Below, one piece after another: positions 17,888-26,362 of a stretch of DNA of 64,000 nucleotides (position 1 is the stretch's first letter; every line of letters starts with the position of its first letter). Origin of the DNA: Rariloculus sp963665575 (GTDB taxonomy: Bacteria > Pseudomonadota > Gammaproteobacteria > Steroidobacterales > Rariloculaceae); assembly GCA_963665575.2 (NCBI GenBank), contig CAXXDW010000003.1, forward strand, positions 558,001-622,000, written 5' to 3'. Below the pieces are notes generated by a model, which made no database searches, was not told the DNA's origin, and saw only the letters and a list, made by a program, of their open reading frames with translations. The position numbers and the translations under genes are program-made.

Positions 17888-19132
17888 ATGAGCACCGCCC
17901 GCCGAATCGTCCGCCGCAGCATTGACCTTATTCTGAGCCTGCCGCTACTCGCAATGCCGCTGCTTTGGGCCGCCACGGCGTCAGCTCAGCAGGACGTGCC
18001 GTTCAGTGAGCGCACCGGATATCCCATCGCGCCGCAGGGCCTGGAGATCCCGCCGCTGCCCGATGGACCCGTCCTGTACAAGACGGCCGAGGAACAGGAC
18101 ATCCGCGTGACCGTCTTCGCGCGCGGCCTGACGCAGCCCTGGAGCATCGCGTTCCTTCCGGATGACGTCATTCTCGTCACCGAACGGGCGGGAGCCTTGC
18201 GCGTGATTCGCGGCGGCGAACTCGACCCCGATCCCGTGCCCGGGCTACCTGACACGCAAACCGGCGGGCTGTCCGGCTTGCACGACATCGTGCGGCATTC
18301 GGACTTCGACTCAAACGGCTATCTCTACTTCAGTTACAACAGGCCGGACGGGGACGGCAACCGGCTCACGGTCGCGCGCGGCCATTTCGACGGCACGTCG
18401 CTCGTGGACGTCAGCAAGGTCTTCGAGGCGGCCGAGGGCATCGGCAGCGCGGCGCGCCTCGCGTTTGACCACGACGGCCTGCTCTACGTCAGCGTCGGCA
18501 GCGGCCAGGCCGACGCGGCGCAGGACCCGATGAGCCAGCGCGGAAAGATTCTGAGACTGCGCGACGACGGCAGCGTGCCCGACGACAATCCCTTCGTAGG
18601 CAAGGCCGGCTATCTGCCGGAGATCTACACGCTCGGCCACCGCAATACGCTCGCCCTCGCCGTGCATCCGCGCACGGGCGAGGTCTGGCAGAACGAAAAC
18701 GGCCCCAATGGCGGCGACGAAATCAACGTGCTGCGTCCCGGCGCCAACTACGGCTGGCCGTTTGTCAGCCTCGGTCGGACCTATCCGGGGCCCTGGCAAT
18801 CGAAGGAGTTCTCGCGAGAAGGCTTCGAAAACCCGATCGTCTACTGGACGCCGTCGATCGCAGCCTCCGGCATGGCGTTTTATACCGGCGACGCGCTGCC
18901 GCGCTGGACGGGCGATGTATTCGTCGGCGCGTTGCGCATGGGTGAGATTCCGGGCACCGGCCACCTGCAGCGCATCCTGTTCAACCAGGACATGGAGGAA
19001 CTGCGGCGTGAAATGTTGCTCGTCGATCTCAGGCAAAGGATCCGCGACGTACGCCAGGGCCCGGACGGGCTGCTGTATGTGCTGACCGGCGAGGACGATG
19101 GCGCGGTGTTGCGGATCGAGCCGGGGTCGTAG
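17888..19132 (+). CDS. PQQ-dependent aldose sugar dehydrogenase (soluble, Asd/GDH-B type)
   Basis: Periplasmic six-bladed beta-propeller quinoprotein, 414 residues from the ATG at 17888 (GGAGG 5 bp upstream), with a signal peptide ending near ASAQ. Recognisable propeller segments are ARGLTQPWSIAFLPDD, VTERAGALRVI, GLSGLHDIV, IYTLGHRNTLALAVHP and NENGPNGGDEINVLRPGANYGW, the last holding the PQQ/Ca site. It oxidises aldose sugars and passes electrons to the respiratory chain. No pqq biosynthesis genes are in the window. Confidence 0.93.
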   Translation: MSTARRIVRRSIDLILSLPLLAMPLLWAATASAQQDVPFSERTGYPIAPQGLEIPPLPDGPVLYKTAEEQDIRVTVFARGLTQPWSIAFLPDDVILVTERAGALRVIRGGELDPDPVPGLPDTQTGGLSGLHDIVRHSDFDSNGYLYFSYNRPDGDGNRLTVARGHFDGTSLVDVSKVFEAAEGIGSAARLAFDHDGLLYVSVGSGQADAAQDPMSQRGKILRLRDDGSVPDDNPFVGKAGYLPEIYTLGHRNTLALAVHPRTGEVWQNENGPNGGDEINVLRPGANYGWPFVSLGRTYPGPWQSKEFSREGFENPIVYWTPSIAASGMAFYTGDALPRWTGDVFVGALRMGEIPGTGHLQRILFNQDMEELRREMLLVDLRQRIRDVRQGPDGLLYVLTGEDDGAVLRIEPGS

Positions 19133-19249
19133 CAGACAGGCCGTGGCACGCGCTCCCTCCCTTCGGGCCATGCTGCAAGCTGTTGCTCGCGAGTCCGAAA
19201 AAGCTCGCGCGAGAGAGAAACCCGAGTTTGTCTCCTGCGAACGTCGTCG

Positions 19250-19747
19250 TTGACACCGACCATCCGCGAAGCCGACCTCACTGATCCCGCGGATGCGCGC
19301 GGGCTCCTCGAGGTGCTCGAATCCTACGCGTCCGACGCCATGGGCGCTCGGCAGCCGCTAGCCGCGGAGACTCGCGAGCGAATCGTGCCGGGGCTCCGCG
19401 AGCACCCTACGACGCTCGTCCTGCTGGCGGTCCTCGACGGGCGGCCCGTCGGCATCGCGGTTTGCTTCCTCGGCTTTTCGACGTTCCGGGCGCGGCCGTT
19501 GCTCAACGTCCACGATCTCGCGGTGCTGCCCGAGCACCGTGGTCGGGGAATCGGACGGCTGTTGCTCGACGAGGTTGAGAAGTGCGCGCGGCAACGCGGT
19601 TGCTGCAAGCTCACGCTCGAGGTCAGGACCGACAATGGCCGCGCCATCGGGCTTTACGAACGCTTCGGCTTCGAACCCTCCGGCGGCGATGCAACGCATA
19701 TGCTGTTTCTCGCCAAACCGCTCGCGTCGGCTGAAACCTCCGCTTGA
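19250..19747 (+). CDS. GNAT-family N-acetyltransferase
   Basis: A 165-residue acetyltransferase with acetyl-CoA as donor. Motif A is LLNVHDLAVLPEHRGRGIGRLLLDEVE, whose RGRGIG loop binds the CoA pyrophosphate, and motif B is LEVRTDNGRAIGLYERFGF. The start is a TTG at 19250; no in-frame ATG lies before the conserved domain. Its stop is 17 bp before the next gene, so the two may be cotranscribed. The acceptor substrate is unknown. Confidence 0.9.
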   Translation: MTPTIREADLTDPADARGLLEVLESYASDAMGARQPLAAETRERIVPGLREHPTTLVLLAVLDGRPVGIAVCFLGFSTFRARPLLNVHDLAVLPEHRGRGIGRLLLDEVEKCARQRGCCKLTLEVRTDNGRAIGLYERFGFEPSGGDATHMLFLAKPLASAETSA

Positions 19748-19763
19748 GTGCGATGCTTCGGCC

Positions 19764-20552
19764 ATGCCGGTAGCAAAACCGATCCTGCTGATCCAGTTGC
19801 GTCCCGAGGACGCGGCCGCGAACAGCGAATTCGAGGCCATGCTTCGCTACGGCGGCCTGCGTGCAGACGATGTCGTTCGCGCACGTGTCGAGCGTACGGG
19901 ACTGCCCCGGATCGAGCTTGCGGACTACGCAGCGATCATCGTCGGCGGAAGCCCGTTCGATGTCAGCACGCCAGAACACGAGAAATCCGCGATTCAGAAG
20001 AGAATAGAAAGCGACTTCATGGCGCTCTTCGAACGCGTCGTGGCGGCGGACTTTCCGTTCCTCGGCGCGTGCTCGGGCAACGGTTTGCTCGGCAAGTTCT
20101 GCGGCGCGCCAATTTCGACCCGGTACGCCGAACCCGTCGGTGGTGTCGACATCACACTGACCGAGGAAGGCAGGCAGGATCCGCTGCTCAAGGACTTCCC
20201 GGAGAGATTTCGCGTGCTGCTCGGACACAAGGAAGCGTGCGACGAAGTACCTCCCGGCGCCGTTCTGCTCGCCTTCTCCGAAGCGTGCCCCGTGCAGATG
20301 TTCCGTCTGCGATGCAACATCTACGCTACCCAGTTCCATCCCGAGGGCGATCCCGAGGGATTCGTCGTTCGCATCAACACCTACAAGGGCTACGGCTACT
20401 TTCCGCCGGAAATTGCCGAGGACCTGGCCGCCGCGGTCGCGAACGAGGATACGCCCGTGCCGAAGCGGATGCTTGCGCGCTTCGTCCGCAGGTACCGCGG
20501 CGAGACCGGGGGCCGGGCACACCGAAGATGGGCACGCCCCCGTTCGGCGTGA
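19764..20552 (+). CDS. Class I glutamine amidotransferase-like protein
   Basis: Stand-alone type 1 glutamine amidotransferase of 262 residues, related to the GATase domain of GMP synthase. The nucleophile is Cys103 in FLGACSGNGLLG, and the His192/Glu194 pair is in YATQFHPEGDPEG. An oxyanion GG is in AAIIVGGSPFDVS. No synthase domain follows, so it either works with an unlinked acceptor or acts as a gamma-glutamyl hydrolase-like enzyme. The longer in-frame start at 19539 lies inside the GNAT gene and is rejected. Confidence 0.88.
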   Translation: MPVAKPILLIQLRPEDAAANSEFEAMLRYGGLRADDVVRARVERTGLPRIELADYAAIIVGGSPFDVSTPEHEKSAIQKRIESDFMALFERVVAADFPFLGACSGNGLLGKFCGAPISTRYAEPVGGVDITLTEEGRQDPLLKDFPERFRVLLGHKEACDEVPPGAVLLAFSEACPVQMFRLRCNIYATQFHPEGDPEGFVVRINTYKGYGYFPPEIAEDLAAAVANEDTPVPKRMLARFVRRYRGETGGRAHRRWARPRSA

Positions 20553-20585
20553 CGGGCGCGTGATCTGCCGGAAGCGGGTCGATTC

Positions 20586-21800
20586 TCAGTCGAGGCGCTC
20601 GTAGACGCGTGCCTCGAATCCCTGAAGCGTCTCGATCGCGTCCTCGTCGTAGAACGGCATGTACTGCATGAGCAGCACGCCGCCGATTCCGCGCGCCGGA
20701 TCGATCCAGAATTCGGTGTTCCAGATGCCCGCCCAGCTCATGCTGCCCGGCGAGCGGATGGTCGCCTCGCCGTGCTCGCCCGTCACCTGAAAGCCGAGCC
20801 CGAAGCCATCCCGGTCGGCGCCGAGAGGGAACGCGCGAGCGAGTTGGGGCATGGGTTCATCCTGCAGCTTGACCAGGGCATTGCCGAGCTGGTTGCGGCC
20901 GAGTTCGCGAACCCCCGCTTCGGACATCAGCCGCAGTCCGTCGGGTGCAACACCGCCGTTAAGAATGAACTGGATGAAGCGTGCGTAGTCGGCGGCCGTC
21001 GAGTGCAGGCCGCCGTCACCCGAGACCGGCGAGCGGATGTCGTTCGGGTTCAGCGTCTCGACGAGGGTATCGCCCTCGGGCGCATGGGTCGTCGCGACCC
21101 GCCCATGCTCGCTGAGCGGCACGATAAACGACGTCTCGTTCATGCCGAGCGGCGCGAAAAGCCGATCGCGCAGGATCGAATCGAAGCCCGTGCCTTCGAT
21201 GCGTTCGGCGACGCCGCCGACCACCGCGATGCCGCCGGAATACGACCATCCCGTTCCGGGATCGTAGAGCAGCGGCGTGTCCTCGGACTGGCCGGGAAAA
21301 CTCTCGCCGATCGCGTGGATGATCTCGCTCGCAAAACCGTAGGAAAGGCCCGAGGAGTGCGAGATCAGGTGCCTGATTGTGGCGTCGGTGGTCGCCGGCC
21401 GCGTCGTAAAGTTGGTGTGCTCGGGGTCGAAACCGGTGACGACGCGGCGCTCGGCAAACTCCGGAATGTACTGCGCGATCGGATCGTCCAGGCCGAGCTT
21501 GCCGTCCTCGACGAGCATCATGATTGCCGTGGCCGCGATCGGTTTCGTCATCGAGGCGATGCGGAAGATCGTGTCTTCGGTCATCGCTTCGTTGCGCTCG
21601 ACGTTGCGAAGCCCGACAGCCCTGGAGTAGAGCGTTTCGTCGGCGTCGACGACGAGCGCCACCAGTCCGGGGATCCTGGTATTCGCCACGGCCTGGTCGA
21701 GGTACTCGTCGATGGCAGCGCCGTCTCGAAGCTGCGCCACGACCGGAGCCGAGCACACGAATGCGAACGTGAAAAGGGCCCGGATTGCCAGATTCTTCAT
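20586..21800 (-). CDS. Secreted serine hydrolase, class C beta-lactamase fold
   Basis: Periplasmic serine hydrolase of 404 residues with a signal peptide ending near VVAQ. The catalytic SxxK is SMTK at residues 83-86, the YxN-like position is YSGG, and GEHGE near the C-terminal strand takes the place of the KTG triad, as often seen in esterase/EstB-type members. Ambler class C antibiotic hydrolysis is unlikely from this alone; an esterase or peptidase role is more probable. It starts 3 bp after moaB on the same strand, so the pair is cotranscribed, though no functional link is evident. Confidence 0.9.
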   Translation of the reverse strand: MKNLAIRALFTFAFVCSAPVVAQLRDGAAIDEYLDQAVANTRIPGLVALVVDADETLYSRAVGLRNVERNEAMTEDTIFRIASMTKPIAATAIMMLVEDGKLGLDDPIAQYIPEFAERRVVTGFDPEHTNFTTRPATTDATIRHLISHSSGLSYGFASEIIHAIGESFPGQSEDTPLLYDPGTGWSYSGGIAVVGGVAERIEGTGFDSILRDRLFAPLGMNETSFIVPLSEHGRVATTHAPEGDTLVETLNPNDIRSPVSGDGGLHSTAADYARFIQFILNGGVAPDGLRLMSEAGVRELGRNQLGNALVKLQDEPMPQLARAFPLGADRDGFGLGFQVTGEHGEATIRSPGSMSWAGIWNTEFWIDPARGIGGVLLMQYMPFYDEDAIETLQGFEARVYERLD

Positions 21801-21803
21801 GTC

Positions 21804-22328
21804 CTACTCCCTGAGTCGGGGTATCAGTTCGGCCAGATTGCACGGCCGTGTGCGGTAGTCGAGTTGCGCCGCGATGAGCTTGTGCCAGCCGGTCTCGCAG
21901 GCGTTTGTCGATCCCGGCAGACAGAAAATATACGTGCCGTTCGAGACGCCCGCCAGACAGCGCGATTGCAGGCTCGACGTGCCGATGTCCGCGTACGACA
22001 CCGTGCGAAACAGCTCGCCGAAACCCTCGATGGTTTTGTCGAGCAGCACGCCGACGGCCTCCGGCGTGCCGTCGCGGCCGGTCAGGCCGGTGCCGCCGGT
22101 GGTGATAACCGCGTCAACGTCGGCGTCGGCAATCCAGTTCGAGACAATGGCGCGAATCGCATAGACGTCATCCTCGACGATCGTCCTCGCAGCGAGCCTG
22201 TGACCGGCCGCCTCGAGGTTGCCGATCAGCGAGGCGCCCGAGCTGTCGGTCTCGACCGTGCGCGTGTCGGAAACCGTCAGCACCGCGATAGCGAGCGGCT
22301 TCAGGGATCGTTCTTCGCTGGCTGCCAT
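21804..22328 (-). CDS. moaB: Molybdenum cofactor biosynthesis protein B
   Basis: MoaB/MogA-type protein of 174 residues that adenylylates molybdopterin before molybdenum insertion. The core reads IAVLTVSDTR, VDAVITTGGTGLTGRDGTPEAV (the TTGGTG nucleotide loop), then FCLPGSTNACETGWHKLIAAQLD (the PGS loop). The ATG at 22328 gives the usual N-terminus; the frame extends to 22499 without family similarity. One of four Mo-cofactor loci in the window. Confidence 0.95.
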   Translation of the reverse strand: MAASEERSLKPLAIAVLTVSDTRTVETDSSGASLIGNLEAAGHRLAARTIVEDDVYAIRAIVSNWIADADVDAVITTGGTGLTGRDGTPEAVGVLLDKTIEGFGELFRTVSYADIGTSSLQSRCLAGVSNGTYIFCLPGSTNACETGWHKLIAAQLDYRTRPCNLAELIPRLRE

Positions 22329-22642
22329 GGTCGAGTATTCGGTTCGGCTTGCGCCGGGGTCGGCAGCCGATGATATGCAGGAACGAGGGACGATACCAAC
22401 GCGTGCCAGCGCACAGCGCGGGGCACGCAACAACTCCGAAATGAACCAACGCGCGGCCAAGGCACCGTACCGACATGAAGGAATGCCGAACAACGCCAAC
22501 GCAGGTTCACGCGATGTGCGACATCTGGGCCGGTCGAACGGTCCGCCGCAAATTTACGCCACGTCTGGCGTGCGCGCAGGTCGGACGAGGTCCCCGCAGG
22601 GCGAGTCGGCGTACCGACGGACCGTTTCAGTATAGTTGCGCC
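22329..22642. other. Divergent intergenic region, moaB / mocA-like
   Basis: A 314-bp gap between two divergent Mo-cofactor genes. GTCGG-CGTA-CCGAC (22605-22618) is a small inverted repeat, and TATAGT (22631-22636) stands only 6 bp before the ATG at 22643, so a leaderless or very short transcript is possible. No gene is seen in it. Confidence 0.4.
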
Positions 22643-23266
22643 ATGCGCACGCGCTCTTGCTCCCGAACCGACCGACTGGCCTGCATTGTGCTCGCAGCAG
22701 GCGGGTCGCGACGCCTTGGCCGGCCCAAGCAACTCGTCCGTCATCGGCAACGCGCACTGCTGCTACGCGCGGTCGATGCGGCCGAGGCTGTCGTTCCCGG
22801 TCGCGTCGTTGTCGTACTCGGCGCGGACGCACCAAGGCTCAAAGCGATGCTGCGCAGAAACCGGTGCACGGTGGCAACAGTGACGAACAGCCGCTGGCGG
22901 CAGGGGCTCGCCGGCTCGCTCCGGGCCGGGCTCGCAGCGGCACCGTCGTCCGCGCGGGCCGTGCTCGTCACGCTCTGCGATCAACCGGTCGTGAACGCAG
23001 CCGTACTTCGCCGTCTGGTCGATGCCTGGCGGTGCCGCCCGAATATCGCCGCGGCAGCTCGCTATGCACGCGGTATCGGTGTGCCGGCGATTCTACCGAG
23101 CAAGCTGTGGCGGCAACTTCGCGATCTTGAGGGAGATGTCGGCGCACGCGCGATTCTGGGGGCACTATCGAAAGTCTCTGCGGTCGACATGCCAGAGGCG
23201 GAACTTGACATCGACACCGCACATGATCTTGAGAAACTCGTGATTTCCGGGCTGCGAAGGCATTGA
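22643..23266 (+). CDS. MocA/MobA-like molybdopterin nucleotidyltransferase
   Basis: A 207-residue NTP transferase of the MocA/MobA family, which attaches CMP or GMP to molybdopterin. The nucleotide loop is VLAAGGSRRLGRPKQLV, the metal-binding region is VLVTLCDQPVV (aligned with the LxDqP site), and GARAILGAL comes near the end. LCDQP is typical of MocA. It is divergent from moaB. No xanthine-dehydrogenase-family enzyme is present in the window to receive the MCD cofactor. Confidence 0.87.
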   Translation: MRTRSCSRTDRLACIVLAAGGSRRLGRPKQLVRHRQRALLLRAVDAAEAVVPGRVVVVLGADAPRLKAMLRRNRCTVATVTNSRWRQGLAGSLRAGLAAAPSSARAVLVTLCDQPVVNAAVLRRLVDAWRCRPNIAAAARYARGIGVPAILPSKLWRQLRDLEGDVGARAILGALSKVSAVDMPEAELDIDTAHDLEKLVISGLRRH

Positions 23267-23369
23267 ACTTCCGGCACCGTGAATTTCGGGGAAACAACCG
23301 GTTCGAGCCATATCCCGGTAGGGCCGCTCCCGGCCGTCTCGTCACTTTTTTCTGGCCACGGAGATTTGC

Positions 23370-24665
23370 ATGCTGACATTCGCCATAGCCGTAGCGATAG
23401 CACTTGTGGGTTCCTTCCTGTGCTCGATCATGGAGTCCGTGCTGCTTTCTATCGGACATGCCGATGTGGAGGCGCTTGTAAAGGACGGCAAACGGTCCGG
23501 GCACCTGCTGAAGCGCTTCAAGCGCGGCATCGATGTGCCCATAGCGGCGATTCTTATCGTCAACACCGTCGCGCACACGGTGGGTGCTTCGGTCGCAGGC
23601 GCAAGCTACGAGAACGCCTTTGCGTCGGAAACTCTCTGGTTATTCACAATCGTGTTTACCGTATCGGTACTCTTGCTGACCGAGATCATCCCGAAGACCC
23701 TCGGCGTGGCTTACTCCAGAGAACTGGCGAGTCCCGTGGCCTGGGGCATTCAGTTTCTGAGCGTTTCGCTGCGTCCGCTGGTGGGACTTAGCGAATTGAT
23801 CTCCAGATCCCTGCGCCCCGACAAGAAACGCCTGATTACGTCCGCTGAGGAAATACGGCTGCTGGCGGGCCTTGCACGTAGCGAGGGCGTGTTCGGCGCC
23901 CGAACGGCAAGCATGATCGTCGGCGCCACGCGACTGACCCAACTATGCGCCCACGACGCCATGGTGCCGAGGCAGAACGTCCGGTTCATTTCCGGGGAGA
24001 GAACGTGGGAGGAAAACCTTCAGACCATACGCGAGTCCGGACACAGCCGACTGCCCTTCTCGCCCACGGATGACCTGGATCATGCCTCCGGCATCGTACT
24101 TGCCAAGGAGTTGTTCTTTCATTTCTATTCCCACCCCGGCGGGGATGTCGACTGGAGCGGACTGGTCCGACAGGCGCTGACGATCCCCGAAAGTCGCTCC
24201 CTCGACAGTCTGCTGCGCGCCTTTCAGGAAACAAGGATGCACATGGCTATCGTCGTGGACGAATACGGCGGCGTCGAGGGCCTGGTGACGCTTGAGGACA
24301 TTCTCGAGCAGATCGTCGGTGAAATCGACGATGAGAGCGACACGCACTCAGAGGAATTGTGGCCGCAGGCTGACGGGTCCATCGTGGTTGTCGCTTCCAT
24401 CCAGATGAGGAAGATCGGTGAACGCATGGGATTCGAGTGGGAACCGGATGGCGACATCTCCAGCCCCGGCGGTCTGGTTACGGAACAACTCGGCCGCATT
24501 CCCCAACCGGGGGATGTCGTCGAGTGGCAAGGCTACCGCCTGGAGGTATTGTCCGCCTCCGAGAAGCGCGCGGAACGGATTCGAATAGCTCCCAGGGCCG
24601 ATCGCCCTGGAGCCGATGATGAAGCGTTCTCCGACGAGAAAACGAGCCCGAACCGGACGAAGTGA
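23370..24665 (+). CDS. CNNM/CorC-family transporter with CBS pair
   Basis: Membrane protein of 431 residues, with a DUF21 (CNNM) domain of about four helices (residues 1-180; IPKTLGVAYSRELA is typical). It is followed by two CBS motifs (about 200-320; MVPRQNVRFI, then AIVVDEYGGVEGLVTLEDILEQIVGEI) and a CorC_HlyC domain (IVVVASIQMRKIGERMGFEW to EVLSASEKRAERIRI). Members act in Mg2+/Co2+ efflux. It is predicted to lie in the inner membrane with a cytosolic CBS module sensing adenylate or Mg-ATP. A single gene. Confidence 0.93.
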   Translation: MLTFAIAVAIALVGSFLCSIMESVLLSIGHADVEALVKDGKRSGHLLKRFKRGIDVPIAAILIVNTVAHTVGASVAGASYENAFASETLWLFTIVFTVSVLLLTEIIPKTLGVAYSRELASPVAWGIQFLSVSLRPLVGLSELISRSLRPDKKRLITSAEEIRLLAGLARSEGVFGARTASMIVGATRLTQLCAHDAMVPRQNVRFISGERTWEENLQTIRESGHSRLPFSPTDDLDHASGIVLAKELFFHFYSHPGGDVDWSGLVRQALTIPESRSLDSLLRAFQETRMHMAIVVDEYGGVEGLVTLEDILEQIVGEIDDESDTHSEELWPQADGSIVVVASIQMRKIGERMGFEWEPDGDISSPGGLVTEQLGRIPQPGDVVEWQGYRLEVLSASEKRAERIRIAPRADRPGADDEAFSDEKTSPNRTK

Positions 24666-24799
24666 CGCTGAGCGTCGAAACATTTCAGGCCGATGGGTTT
24701 GGCGGAATGTACGCGACTGCTGGAAGTCGCCTCAAAATCGCTGCGGAGCTGTCGAAGGATTGGCGTTCGCCTCTCTCCCGATACATTGCGACGGGCAGC

Positions 24800-25216
24800 T
24801 CAGGGCAGGTACCTGATCACCGCCACCGCCAGTCCCGCGACCGCCACCATGGCACCAAACAGCCGCCACAGCAGCGCCGCCGTGCGCCGCTCGCTTTCTG
24901 TCATGCGCTCCAGCAGTCCGCGTTCGCTTTCCGCCATGCGCTCCAGCAATCCGCGTTCGCCTTCCACCATGCGGTCCAGCAGTCCGCGTTCGCTTTTCTC
25001 TATGCGATCCAGCAACCCGCGCGTGCTCTGCGCCATGCGGTCCAGCAGTTCCGTCTTGAGCGTAGCAAGCGCCGCTTCCATTTCGGGGCGCGTGACCGCT
25101 TCCGTGGCGCTGGTGGCGGCCTGTAGTTGCGTTGCGATGACCCGCGCCTGGCGCGGCTCCACCCCTACGGACTCCATCGCTTCGGCTGCAGCCAGCGTGT
25201 CGAACGAAACGGTCAT
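24800..25216 (-). CDS. DUF1640-like coiled-coil protein with membrane anchor
   Basis: A 138-residue protein starting MTVSFDTLAAAEAME, a start that matches DUF1640 proteins better than the upstream GTG at 25300. After a globular head it has five consecutive 11-residue repeats (residues about 57-111), each of the form LLDRMxxSxRG or LLERMxESERG, giving a hendecad coiled coil. It closes with a hydrophobic C-terminal helix (LLWRLFGAMVAVAGLAVAVI). The DNA accordingly shows a 33-bp periodicity. It probably forms a membrane-tethered oligomeric rod. The function is unknown. Confidence 0.8.
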   Translation of the reverse strand: MTVSFDTLAAAEAMESVGVEPRQARVIATQLQAATSATEAVTRPEMEAALATLKTELLDRMAQSTRGLLDRIEKSERGLLDRMVEGERGLLERMAESERGLLERMTESERRTAALLWRLFGAMVAVAGLAVAVIRYLP

Positions 25217-25296
25217 GCAGGAAATATGCGCCCGCCCATTGGTCGCGTCAACATCAGAAACCGACAACATGGAACCGATTCGAACGTGATCCCTAG

Positions 25297-25497
25297 CCAC
25301 TCGAGTGCTGTTCGGTTTTTGTCTTCGACGATCAGATCAACGACATCAAGATGTTTCGGATGGCGACTCAGGCGGTGGCAGTGGCTAACGCCCCTCCGGA
25401 TGCCAAGCGACATGAAACTCACTTAATCGGATTGAACGAAGAGGACAGCGTCGTGAAATACATTCGCGGTCACCGGGCTCGGTTGTGGAGTCAGTAA
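25297..25497 (+). pseudogene. HAD-family (Cof-type) hydrolase remnant, C-terminus only
   Basis: This open stretch translates to DDQINDIKMFRMATQAVAVANAPPDAK and ends EEDSVVKYIRG. This is the C-terminal motif of Cof-type HAD phosphatases, with the conserved D-x-x-N-D metal pair followed by AVAVANA. The frame is closed by a TAG at 25294, and no start or N-terminal HAD core (DxDGT) lies upstream. About 60 residues remain out of an expected 260 or so, so the gene has been truncated, probably by rearrangement at the DUF1640 gene. Confidence 0.7.
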
Positions 25498-25503
25498 CCA
25501 TTC

Positions 25504-26268
25504 CTAGCCACCAGCCTTCTCAGCGACAATCGAGAGCCGTTGGGACCCCATTTGAAACTGCTGGTCTGTTCCGGTCAGGAAATCCTTGAATTCGCAGAAT
25601 CCGGCAGCTTCCAGCAACTCGATCAACTCCTTGTAGCTGTAAATGCGGACCGAGGAACGCGCAGTCTCTATCGGACTGTCGTCACGGACAAACGACCAGG
25701 TCGCTTCCATTCTGCCGCTCGCCATATCCCATTTGTTTTCTTCGAGCACACGGACAGTGCGCGCCTCATCGGCCCAGTTCCATTGAAACTCTTGAAAAAT
25801 CGGCAGAAGACATTCCGTCACCCTGGTGTCGATCAGAAGGCGTCCTCCTGGCTTCAACGCGTCGGCGAATCGGGAGGCCACATCCAGATTGTCCTCGTCG
25901 CTGAAGTAGCCGAAACTTGTCCAGAAGCTGAAGGCTGCGTCGTAGGCCTCGCGTTCCTGCAGTTGTCGGATATCCATCTCCACGAAGCGCGGCGTGACGC
26001 CGGCATCGGCAGCCGCGTTGGCAGCGATCGCCAAAGCGGATCCATTGAAGTCGATTCCGGTAGCTTCGTATCCGCGCCGGGCCAGCTCGATGCAATGCCC
26101 TCCGACGCCGCAGGAGGTGTCAAGTACCCGCGCCCCCTGCTCCAAGCGTAACGCGGAGACGAGAAAGTCGACTTGCCGGCGCGTTTCCTCTTCCCGGTAA
26201 CCTCGGGCTTGAACTTCTCCCCACGGTCCTCGGAAAAACTCTCGCCACCATTCCGTCTTGTCGTTCAT
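25504..26268 (-). CDS. Class I SAM-dependent methyltransferase
   Basis: A 254-residue Rossmann-fold methyltransferase. Motif I is RVLDTSCGVGGHCIELARRG, with GIDFNGSALAIA (acidic ribose-binding residue), the EMDIRQLQ strand and LKPGGRLLIDTRV as motif III. The acceptor substrate is unknown; small-molecule or lipid methylation is possible. Its ATG lies 21 bp beyond the 3' end of the group II intron, so the gene's native leader and probably its promoter have been displaced by the insertion. Confidence 0.9.
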   Translation of the reverse strand: MNDKTEWWREFFRGPWGEVQARGYREEETRRQVDFLVSALRLEQGARVLDTSCGVGGHCIELARRGYEATGIDFNGSALAIAANAAADAGVTPRFVEMDIRQLQEREAYDAAFSFWTSFGYFSDEDNLDVASRFADALKPGGRLLIDTRVTECLLPIFQEFQWNWADEARTVRVLEENKWDMASGRMEATWSFVRDDSPIETARSSVRIYSYKELIELLEAAGFCEFKDFLTGTDQQFQMGSQRLSIVAEKAGG

Positions 26269-26326
26269 GCGGACTACCGGTACGACCCCATCGGGTAGGA
26301 GGCTGGGTCACCCCAGCCGTCCTCCC

Positions 26327-26362
26327 ACACCACCGTACGTACGGGTCCGTATACGGCGGTTC
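26327..26362 (-). ncRNA. Group II intron domain V
   Basis: The minus strand reads GAACCGCCGTATACGGACCC followed by GTACGTACGGTGGTG. It folds into the 34-35-nt catalytic hairpin (ACCGCCGTA paired with TACGGTGGT, internal bulge, short tetraloop end). Domain VI follows toward 26290 as GGACGGCTGGGG/CCCAGCCTCC with an unpaired purine. The RT stop codon overlaps the start of domain V. Confidence 0.8.

Noticed and set aside
20586..21800. Antibiotic-resistance beta-lactamase
   Set aside because: SxxK is present, but the C-terminal KTG is replaced, and the gene sits with moaB in a chromosomal context; an esterase/peptidase is more likely.
20772..22373. 533-codon plus-strand frame opposite the serine hydrolase and moaB
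   Set aside because: Antisense shadow without any recognisable domain.
24665..24799. Possible small gene after the CNNM gene
   Set aside because: Frames of about 50 codons exist (for example through GFGGMYATAGSR), but there is no independent start signal or recognised family.
24890..25055. CRISPR-like or minisatellite repeat
   Set aside because: The 33-bp period is explained by five 11-residue coding repeats in a coiled coil.
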